Part shown: positions 1-5,176 of the stretch, in pieces | Position numbering within the stretch: the stretch's first letter is position 1 | How the letters are laid out: the number at the start of each line of letters is the position of its first letter | Source: Bacillota bacterium | GTDB taxonomy: Bacteria; Bacillota; Bacilli; Alicyclobacillales; SLC66 | Direction of reading: 5' to 3' | NCBI GenBank assembly: GCA_021799325.1 | Contig: JAJZAS010000044.1 | Span: forward strand, 1 to 9,628 | DNA: 9,628 nt | Program-made: the position numbers and the translations under genes | Notes under the pieces: generated by a model | Told to the model about the DNA's origin: nothing | The model's database searches: none | What the model saw: the letters and a program-made list of their open reading frames with translations, nothing else

Positions 1-816
1 GCTAGCAAGGAGACTTGTCTCAGCTGGACTGATAAGTTTGATGCTTGCCAAATATAAAAAAAAGGCGACGAATGTGCCGAAAATCACGACAAACGCAATT
101 AATGATAATGAAGCCATAGTGAAGTGGATATGCGTTCGCCATGGTTGATCGATCACACTGAGAATTGCTCCACCAATGACCATCGCCCAGCCCACCACCG
201 TGGCAGTACCATACTTGTGTATCATTTTTTCAGGAAAAACAGTGTAAAAAGCGAGTGTCACCGCTGAAACGAGTCCCCATATGAGTGCGGTCATGGAAAT
301 TTGAAGACCATTGAATTTACCGCCCGTCACCAGCATAAATGTGCCAAGAAAAGCGATAACTATTGCTATCAGTCGACGTTTTTCAGGTAATTTTCGTTGA
401 CCTAATGCCAGATAGATAGTCAATATAGCGGGGCCAAGGTTTTGTAGGAGTGTGGCCATTGCGGCATTGCCGTAATGAATCGCGGCAAAGTAAGAGTATT
501 GGACGCCGATCAACCCGAACAAGGAAAAAAGCAAAAGTCGAACTAGATCTTTCGCATGTTTAAATATTTGCAGTGCATCAGTAATACCCTGTCGTCCGAT
601 CACGAGGAGTACTAGCAAGATTCCTGAGATCCCCATCCGAACATTAACCAACCAAAGTGGGGATATTCCCTTATGCTGAAAGAGCACTTGTGCTGCGGTT
701 CCTGAAAGTCCCCACAGCACGGCCCCTGTCAGCACCATCGCCATTCCTTTTAAGTGAGTTGAAGTGCCTGTGGTAGGTTGTGCCTGTAAAGTTGGCGATG
801 GAAACTGTTGATTCAT
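1..816 (-). CDS. EamA/DMT-family transporter, C-terminus cut by window edge
   Basis: Inner-membrane carrier of the drug/metabolite transporter superfamily. The 272 residues visible are strongly hydrophobic and form two EamA repeats (about residues 24-162 and 171-272 onward). The short N-terminal tail before the first helix is rich in Q, P and T. Family-like stretches are YFAAIHYGNAAMATLLQNLG near residue 109, a GWAMVIGG segment near 209, and LYLASIKLISPAETSLLA at 254-271, which is typical of the last-but-one helix. Family members are about 300 residues, so roughly 30-40 residues probably lie beyond position 1. The start is ATG at 816, with AAGGAG seven bases upstream lying over the stop codon of the preceding amidohydrolase gene, so the two are very likely translated from one mRNA. 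DMT members carry amino acids, carboxylates, amines or sugars in either direction. Sequence alone does not give the substrate; a link to the amidohydrolase product is inference. Confidence 0.88.
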   Translation of the reverse strand, partial: MNQQFPSPTLQAQPTTGTSTHLKGMAMVLTGAVLWGLSGTAAQVLFQHKGISPLWLVNVRMGISGILLVLLVIGRQGITDALQIFKHAKDLVRLLLFSLFGLIGVQYSYFAAIHYGNAAMATLLQNLGPAILTIYLALGQRKLPEKRRLIAIVIAFLGTFMLVTGGKFNGLQISMTALIWGLVSAVTLAFYTVFPEKMIHKYGTATVVGWAMVIGGAILSVIDQPWRTHIHFTMASLSLIAFVVIFGTFVAFFLYLASIKLISPAETSLLAS

Positions 817-827
817 ACAAGAACTCC

Positions 828-2006
828 TTACATCAAATCAAATACGGCATTCACGTATCCTTTTACACCAATGGCTAATGCATCTTCATCCACAGTAAAT
901 CGGGGGTGATGGTGAGGATAAGTGATTCCTGCCCGTTCGTTTCCAGCACCAATAAAGAAAAACGCACCAGGTGCTTTCTCCAAATATGCGGAGAAGTCTT
1001 CTCCTCCCATTGTGGGTTCTGCATTTTCGACGCGACTTTCACCAAAGGTACGAATAAAAGAAGCCTCCAGTTGCGATGCGACGTTAGCATCGTTAATCAC
1101 TGGCCGATAGCCTTTTTGGTAAACAAATTCAAAAGTTGCCGCGTGTGCCTCGCAAACTCCCTTGACAATGCGCTTCATTTGTTCAGGAATCTGATCCCTC
1201 AACTCCTTATCAAACGTGCGGACGGTTCCCGCAAGCATGGCAGAACCAGGGATTACGTTATCGGCAGTCCCCGCAATAAACTGGGTGACAGAGACCACTG
1301 CAGGCAAAAAGGGATCCTTGTATCGGGAAACCACATGCTGCAGGTTCGTCACAACCTGCGCACCGATGGCGATAGGATCGATGGTTTCATTGGGTGAGGC
1401 CGCGTGGCCACCGCGTCCAATGATTGTGATGCGAAATGTGTCAGGTGCGGCAAGCAGCGGGCCTGGCGCAATCGCAACTAGCCCCACTGGAAGAGAGGCC
1501 CAAAGATGAGCACCAAGCACCAGATCGACACCCTCCATTACGCCCGCACTGACCATTTCTTCCGCTCCACCTGGAAATAGCTCTTCTGCATGTTGGAACA
1601 AAAAGCGAATTTCACCTTTTATCTCATTTTTGAGTCCACTTAGTAACTTTGCCACTCCAAGCAAGATGGCGGTGTGTCCATCGTGACCGCAGGCATGCAT
1701 CACGCCTGGTACCTTCGATGCAAAAGAAAACTCGTTCGCTTCTTCTATGGGCAGTGCATCCATATCTGCACGAAGCGCGATCACTTTGCCTGGGACGTCT
1801 CCTATTAATCTCGCCATTACACTGGTTGGGGTGGGGCGTGTCACTTCAAGATTAGGCATTTCTTGAAGTGTGTCATATACGAATTGCGATGTATGAACTT
1901 CATGAAAAGAAAGTTCAGGATTTTCGTGGAAATGTCTTCGCCACATGACCACTTGGTTAGACAACATCGCTAATTCATGATCAATAAATTCTTTAGTTGA
2001 TGGCAT
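828..2006 (-). CDS. M20D-type metal-dependent amidohydrolase (N-acyl-amino-acid hydrolase / HipO-AbgB-like)
   Basis: Cytoplasmic di-metal hydrolase that cleaves amide bonds of N-acylated amino acids or related amides. Relatives include hippurate hydrolase, IAA-amino-acid hydrolase and N-acetyldiaminopimelate deacetylase. Counting from ATG at 2006 it has 392 residues, normal for the family. Visible motifs are RADMDALP (79-86), the metal-binding ACGHDGH (105-111, with C106 and H108), HAEE with the catalytic glutamate (139-142), GAHLW (165-169, H167), the lid-domain GRGGHAASPNE (197-207), GGEDF (334-338) and the C-terminal HHHPRF histidines (365-370). The frame stays open upstream to a TTG at 2072, but only 2006 has a good Shine-Dalgarno (AGGGGAAG, four bases away), so the shorter form is chosen. 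It sits 11 nt before the transporter gene and follows a small ORF. The natural substrate cannot be decided; no signal peptide is seen. Confidence 0.93.
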   Translation of the reverse strand: MPSTKEFIDHELAMLSNQVVMWRRHFHENPELSFHEVHTSQFVYDTLQEMPNLEVTRPTPTSVMARLIGDVPGKVIALRADMDALPIEEANEFSFASKVPGVMHACGHDGHTAILLGVAKLLSGLKNEIKGEIRFLFQHAEELFPGGAEEMVSAGVMEGVDLVLGAHLWASLPVGLVAIAPGPLLAAPDTFRITIIGRGGHAASPNETIDPIAIGAQVVTNLQHVVSRYKDPFLPAVVSVTQFIAGTADNVIPGSAMLAGTVRTFDKELRDQIPEQMKRIVKGVCEAHAATFEFVYQKGYRPVINDANVASQLEASFIRTFGESRVENAEPTMGGEDFSAYLEKAPGAFFFIGAGNERAGITYPHHHPRFTVDEDALAIGVKGYVNAVFDLM

Positions 2007-2018
2007 TATACTTCCCCT
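2007..2018 (-). promoter_or_regulatory. Shine-Dalgarno that fixes the amidohydrolase start
   Basis: Reading the minus strand, AGGGGAAG lies four bases before ATG at 2006. Neither the in-frame ATG at 2039 nor the TTG at 2072 has a comparably placed purine block, so this site decides the start. Confidence 0.7.
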
Positions 2019-2055
2019 TTTACCTTCTGATTTGATCATTTCCTTGAGCCCACAT

Positions 2056-2075
2056 TGCTTGAATGATATCAAGCA
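2056..2075. repeat. 7-bp inverted repeat across the small-ORF stop codon
   Basis: The arms TGCTTGA and TCAAGCA are perfect complements separated by six bases. They span the TGA stop of the 57-residue ORF (stop codon at 2069-2071). No run of T follows on the minus strand, so it does not look like an intrinsic terminator. It could be a weak mRNA hairpin between the small ORF and the amidohydrolase ribosome-binding site, or chance. Confidence 0.4.
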
Positions 2076-2242
2076 TAAAAGTCCAAAAGGGTTGGCGCTT
2101 GGCCATGAATGATTTTTTCTCCCGATGCTACAGCATAGTTTTGTACTTTTTGGTCAGCTTGTGCCGCCACTTGCTGTAAATAATCGCGTATCAATTGAGA
2201 AATAGGCACAATTTGCGGTGGTATCCCCAATTGAATATTCAT
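2069..2242 (-). CDS. Small uncharacterised protein, 57 residues
   Basis: Not recognised. The product from ATG at 2242 is 57 residues, begins MNIQLGIPPQIV and ends LLDFYA. A middle segment (about residues 13-42) rich in Q, A, L and V could form an amphipathic helix. No transmembrane segment, signal peptide or Cys/His metal site is visible. Support for coding is a good Shine-Dalgarno (AAGGTGG, five bases before this ATG; a second ATG at 2245 is only two bases from it), a same-strand position between rraA-like and amidohydrolase genes, and a frame that fills the gap. The frame also has an upstream TTG at 2257 that overlaps the Shine-Dalgarno and is unlikely to be used. It may be a small accessory protein of this operon or a leader peptide coupling translation to the amidohydrolase. 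A chance ORF is possible. Confidence 0.55.
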   Translation of the reverse strand: MNIQLGIPPQIVPISQLIRDYLQQVAAQADQKVQNYAVASGEKIIHGQAPTLLDFYA

Positions 2243-2282
2243 CATAACCACCTTCAATAAAGACGAAATCTATATAATGATT

Positions 2283-2759
2283 TTACCGTTTGATTTTGGA
2301 AATGACCACACCGTCTTCATCCACGTAGACAAAATCACCAGGGTGCCAATGGATACCACCCCAAAATAGCGGTACGCCGCGCTCACCTGCACCATTTTTC
2401 TTGCTTTTTTTGGGATTTGAGCCCAGCGCAAGGATGCCAATTTGAGTTTTTTTTAGTTCAGCAACATCTCGTACCGCACCGTTGATGATGACGCCAGCAA
2501 TATTCCTTGATTCTGCAATGGCGGCAAGTTGATCACCAAGTAATGCACATTTTAGCGATCCACCGCCATCGACAACGAGTACGCTCCCTGGTTCAATCTC
2601 AGTTAGCGCTTCGCGCACTTTCACGTTATCTTCAAAAACCCGTAGGGTACTGATGGGTCCCATAAAAGTGGTGATTGCGCCATAGCTTTGAAAAGGGATT
2701 TCACAAATTTGAATTTCATCACCAAATTCATCTGATAAATCTGCCGTTTTGAAGGTCAT
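2283..2759 (-). CDS. RraA-family protein (RraA-like / HMG-aldolase fold)
   Basis: A 158-residue member of the RraA/MenG-like family, close to the length of E. coli RraA (about 161). Recognisable blocks are FMGPISTLR (32-40), VVDGGGSLKCALLGDQLA (62-79), GAVRDVAEL (94-102) and ALGSNPKKSKK (111-121), with a C-terminal GGIHWHPGDFVYVDEDGVV (134-152). R97-D98 followed by E101 matches the RD-x2-E/D part of the metal- and substrate-binding signature known from 4-hydroxy-4-methyl-2-oxoglutarate aldolases, which also decarboxylate oxaloacetate. In E. coli RraA inhibits RNase E. Bacteria of this apparent type often use RNase Y/J instead, so an RNase-regulator name would be doubtful and an aldolase/decarboxylase role is as likely. 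ATG at 2759 is preferred over the adjoining GTG at 2762 because of its spacing (7 nt) from a GGGGG Shine-Dalgarno. A candidate promoter lies just upstream. Confidence 0.9.
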   Translation of the reverse strand: MTFKTADLSDEFGDEIQICEIPFQSYGAITTFMGPISTLRVFEDNVKVREALTEIEPGSVLVVDGGGSLKCALLGDQLAAIAESRNIAGVIINGAVRDVAELKKTQIGILALGSNPKKSKKNGAGERGVPLFWGGIHWHPGDFVYVDEDGVVISKIKR

Positions 2760-2787
2760 CACTATGCCCCCTGTGCCTATTTTCCCC

Positions 2788-2816
2788 AGTATAATTCAAA
2801 CTTCTTGGCTTGTAAC
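2788..2816 (-). promoter_or_regulatory. Candidate sigma-70/A-type promoter for the rraA-like gene
   Basis: On the minus strand GTTACA (4/6 to TTGACA) is followed after 17 bases by TATACT (5/6 to TATAAT). Initiation would fall about 20-25 bases before the rraA-like ATG. This could give the downstream genes expression independent of the phosphatase gene. Predicted from hexamers and spacing only. Confidence 0.4.
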
Positions 2817-2823
2817 ATGTGTT

Positions 2824-3468
2824 TTACAAAATAGTAAGCAATTCTTTTGGAGAATGAATGATAAAGTCAGGATGCATGGCTTGTAATTCTTCTAACGTAC
2901 CAAATCCATACGTTACCGCACAGGATTGTAGGCCATGCGCATGTGCGCCCAGAATGTCATACTTCCTATCACCCACCATTAATATATTGCCTCGATCCAC
3001 ACCTTCAAAGTGGATTAAAGTATTTTTAATGACAGAGGATTTGTCGAGATCGCGATCAGGTCCACTACCTATCACCACTTGAAAAAAATTCGACAACCCC
3101 GCTGATTCGAGCATGATTTTAGCAAATTTCGTTGGTTTTGATGTCGCCACCGCTAATCGTACACCGGATTGGTGAAGCGTCGAAATGACGTCTTTCATGC
3201 CTTCATAAACACTGAATTCATGAACTCCTTTTTCGGCATAGTGTTCTCGATAACGCAAAATGGATTGTTTGGTTTGATCTGGAGAAAAGTCAAATAAATT
3301 GGTAAACGAAGTTTCTAATGGAGGTCCGATTATTTGTCGTAAAATTGAAATGTTTTCTTCAAAAATATCAAAAAAAGATAACGAATATTTAACAGAATCA
3401 ATGATTCCCTGCTCAGAATTGACGATGGTCCCATCAAGATCAAAAAAGATTACTTGAAAATTTCCCAT
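2824..3468 (-). CDS. HAD-superfamily hydrolase, phosphoglycolate-phosphatase-like (subfamily IA)
   Basis: Cytoplasmic phosphatase of 214 residues with the full HAD motif set: motif I DLDGT (nucleophile D10, acid/base D12), motif II ATSKP (108-112), motif III K143 and motif IV GDRKYD (166-171). Between motifs I and II lies the alpha-helical type-1 cap (about residues 16-90), as in Gph, PpaX and YjjG-like enzymes. The YGFGTLEEL block at 187-195 is common in phosphoglycolate-phosphatase-like members of Bacillota. ATG at 3468 follows AAAGGACGG. The next gene downstream (rraA-like) begins 64 bases after its stop with its own candidate promoter, so membership of one operon is possible but not certain. 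Substrates in this subfamily range over phosphoglycolate, pyrophosphate and nucleotides and cannot be assigned here. Confidence 0.9.
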   Translation of the reverse strand: MGNFQVIFFDLDGTIVNSEQGIIDSVKYSLSFFDIFEENISILRQIIGPPLETSFTNLFDFSPDQTKQSILRYREHYAEKGVHEFSVYEGMKDVISTLHQSGVRLAVATSKPTKFAKIMLESAGLSNFFQVVIGSGPDRDLDKSSVIKNTLIHFEGVDRGNILMVGDRKYDILGAHAHGLQSCAVTYGFGTLEELQAMHPDFIIHSPKELLTIL

Positions 3469-3596
3469 ACTATTCCGTCCTTTCGGCTATCTCCAGCAAT
3501 TTCAATTCACAATATATCACGAAAATTAGATGGTTATTCCTGGATATTGTTCGATTGTACAATTGCAAAATTGAACGTTAGCAACTATTTACATTT

Positions 3597-3610
3597 TACA
3601 CATTTGTGTA
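3597..3610. promoter_or_regulatory. Candidate operator, palindrome TACACA-TT-TGTGTA
   Basis: A perfect 6-2-6 inverted repeat is centred about 22 bases before the TATAAT of the XRE gene, overlapping the place where the -35 box would lie (3600-3605). A homodimeric HTH protein could bind it. Because the XRE gene is immediately downstream, autoregulation is the simplest reading, but that is inference. Confidence 0.5.
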
Positions 3611-3622
3611 GTATGTTTTCTG

Positions 3623-3628
3623 TATAAT
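3623..3628 (+). promoter_or_regulatory. -10 box of the XRE regulator gene
   Basis: Exact TATAAT 31 bases before the chosen GTG start. No good -35 is present at 16-18 bp spacing; the nearest match, TTTACA at 3595-3600, is 22 bp away. The promoter is either weak or helped by a bound activator. Confidence 0.55.
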
Positions 3629-3645
3629 ACTTAATCATTTATTAT

Positions 3646-3651
3646 AAGGAG
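3646..3651 (+). promoter_or_regulatory. Shine-Dalgarno AAGGAG for the XRE gene
   Basis: AAGGAG stands eight bases before GTG at 3660. The upstream GTG at 3651 overlaps this site and so cannot be its start; 3660 is therefore chosen. Confidence 0.75.
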
Positions 3652-3659
3652 TGTTTAAA

Positions 3660-4079
3660 GTGGATGACTTGCTTGGAAGGAAAATACGAATTCTTAGAAG
3701 AAAGAGAGAATTAACGCAGCAGGAGCTTTCCTATCGCACCGGAATTTCTGCTCCCCATATCAGCTCTATTGAACGTGGCATGCGTCACCCATCTCTTGAA
3801 TACGCGATAAGGATCGCAGAGGCGCTTGGTGTCAATATCGATTATTTTGCTGAATCCAGTGAGGGGACTTCTTTACCTGAAGATACTGCGTACCAAAATC
3901 CAAGCGATCTGCCGGCCTATTTACAAAGCTTTATCATGAACGAGACATCCCAACCATACATAGCAATGGCTCATCGCGTCAGCAGGCTCGATGAGTCGGA
4001 TTATTCAATGCTTTGTGCCATGATTGACATTATGGCGCAACGCAAACACCTAAAGAAGTTATCAATTGACGAATCCTGA
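3660..4079 (+). CDS. XRE-family helix-turn-helix transcriptional regulator (SinR-like)
   Basis: DNA-binding protein of 139 residues. An N-terminal Cro/C1-type HTH occupies about residues 4-63. Its recognition region runs through TQQELSYRTGISAPHISSIE (19-38), followed by RGMRHPSLEYAIRIAEALGV. The rest (64-139) is a separate domain with SDLPAYLQSFI and NETSQPYIAMAHRVSRLDES segments, like the C-terminal parts of SinR-type regulators in Bacillota that make protein contacts. No peptidase motif, Cys/His metal site or obvious small-ligand domain is visible. The start is GTG at 3660, set by AAGGAG. It is the only plus-strand gene here, divergent from the phosphatase gene and convergent with the nickel transporter gene. 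A palindrome at its promoter suggests autoregulation. Targets are unknown; control of either neighbouring operon is possible but not shown. Confidence 0.92.
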   Translation: MDDLLGRKIRILRRKRELTQQELSYRTGISAPHISSIERGMRHPSLEYAIRIAEALGVNIDYFAESSEGTSLPEDTAYQNPSDLPAYLQSFIMNETSQPYIAMAHRVSRLDESDYSMLCAMIDIMAQRKHLKKLSIDES

Positions 4080-4093
4080 AATTATTATTAATC

Positions 4094-4139
4094 AGAATTG
4101 TTCCTGGTTCACTTGGTCTGGTGAATCAGGAACAGTTCT
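4094..4139. terminator. Long hairpin between convergent genes, probable bidirectional transcription end
   Basis: Two 19-base arms (4094-4112 and 4121-4139) pair along their whole length with two G-U wobbles around an eight-base loop. The hairpin starts 15 bases after the XRE stop codon and, on the other strand, 17 bases after the nickel transporter stop. Placement and stability fit a shared terminator. Neither side has a proper T-run directly after the stem, so it may instead act as a 3' end stabiliser or a poor intrinsic terminator. Confidence 0.65.
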
Positions 4140-4156
4140 CATGATTAGCAATGATG

Positions 4157-5161
4157 TTATTGTTTTCTTGCGTCCAGATTCATAAGTTTCCAACCACCAA
4201 AAGAGATCAGCCAAACTACCACAAACAAGGTGACGAGCACATATCCCAGTTCGCCAAAATTGATCTGTTGCAACCATGTCCAAAAACTGCCTTGAAGTTT
4301 GGTTTCGCTGACGATCACTTGCCCTACTTCCACTAGTCCGATGACTAGAGCGGTCGTCACGGCAAGTCCCGTGACAGATACGTTATAATACAGTTTTCGA
4401 AGTGGTGAACTAAATGCCCACTTGTAGGTGGACGTCATCAGCAAGCCATCGATGGCATCGACCGTCACCATTCCTGCTGCAAAAAATAGTGGGAGCCCCA
4501 GCATCCCCCAAAATGAGGTGGAACCTCTCGCCACCGTGGCAGATATGGTGAGTAGTGCCACTTCACTCGCCGTATCGAATCCCAGTCCAAACAAGAAACC
4601 GACAGGATAGATATGCCAGCTTTTATTTACCATCTTCATGGTAAAACCGAGAAATCTATTGAAAAAACCTCTCGCATCCAGTAATTTTTCCAGTACATCT
4701 GGTGCGTCTTTTCCTTCATGATACCGATGAAATATGCGCAAAAGGTCCATCAACACAAGTAAATTCAAGCCGCCAATAATCAGCAGAAAAAGTCCGGAAA
4801 TGGAGGTGCCAAGCACACTCCCGATTTTTTCGAATTGGGGAAGCGAAGTTTCCATAAAGCGTGTGGCGAGCATAGTGAGGACAGCGAGTATAAACACAAC
4901 GGTGGAATGCCCTAGGGAAAAGAAAAAACCAACGCCTGTGGGATCCTTTTTTTGTTGAAGTAATTTTCTGACGGTGTTGTCAATCGCCGCAATGTGGTCG
5001 ACATCAAAGCCATGACGAAGGCCAAAGGTAAAGGCGAGCAGCGACAATCCAATCATCGCCGGCTGGCGATGATAGACACTCATCAGACTCATGAATCCCA
5101 GCGCGTATAAGAAGATAATCGTTAGTACATATCCCAGATGGGATCGATATGAATTGGTCAT
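4157..5161 (-). CDS. hoxN: HoxN/HupN/NixA-type nickel (cobalt) permease, NiCoT family
   Basis: Cytoplasmic-membrane high-affinity importer for Ni2+ (some relatives also carry Co2+). The 334 residues contain about eight hydrophobic segments. The family signature in helix II is present as GLRHGFDVDHIAAIDN (47-62), giving the essential H-x4-D-H metal motif H50/D55/H56. The other NiCoT blocks are LGHSTVVF (83-90), LFGLGFDTASE (190-200) and GMVTVDAIDG (230-239). Many members read RHAFDADH, so this one has G and V substitutions at non-ligand positions. ATG at 5161 has AGGAGG four bases upstream and lies 15 bases after hypF, so it is the last gene of the hyp operon, where it most likely feeds nickel to HypA/HypB. 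Nickel rather than cobalt is inferred from context; the protein sequence does not settle it. Confidence 0.94.
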   Translation of the reverse strand: MTNSYRSHLGYVLTIIFLYALGFMSLMSVYHRQPAMIGLSLLAFTFGLRHGFDVDHIAAIDNTVRKLLQQKKDPTGVGFFFSLGHSTVVFILAVLTMLATRFMETSLPQFEKIGSVLGTSISGLFLLIIGGLNLLVLMDLLRIFHRYHEGKDAPDVLEKLLDARGFFNRFLGFTMKMVNKSWHIYPVGFLFGLGFDTASEVALLTISATVARGSTSFWGMLGLPLFFAAGMVTVDAIDGLLMTSTYKWAFSSPLRKLYYNVSVTGLAVTTALVIGLVEVGQVIVSETKLQGSFWTWLQQINFGELGYVLVTLFVVVWLISFGGWKLMNLDARKQ

Positions 5162-5176
5162 ATGTCCTCCTGAAAA

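Larger units (their letters stand above)
3469..3659. other. Divergent AT-rich intergenic region between phosphatase and XRE regulator genes
   Basis: These 191 bases separate two divergently read genes and must hold promoters for both. On the plus side there is a consensus TATAAT (3623-3628) and a palindrome upstream of it. Other symmetric AT-rich words are ATTGTACAAT (3554-3563, perfect palindrome) and CAATT-GCAA-AATTG (3560-3573). For the minus-strand phosphatase gene a TATATT (3511-3516) could be a -10 box, but no convincing -35 accompanies it. No small gene is seen here. Confidence 0.6.

Noticed and set aside
906..1397. Plus-strand open frame of 163 codons opposite the amidohydrolase gene
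   Set aside because: It is antisense to a gene with full catalytic motifs, and its translation shows no recognisable domain.
2810..2829. Inverted repeat TTGTAA/TTACAA at the end of the phosphatase gene as a terminator
   Set aside because: Six A/T-rich pairs make a weak stem, no T-run follows on the minus strand, and part of it coincides with a better promoter candidate.
3595..3600. TTTACA as -35 box of the XRE gene
   Set aside because: The distance to TATAAT is 22 bases, too long for a normal sigma-70/A promoter.
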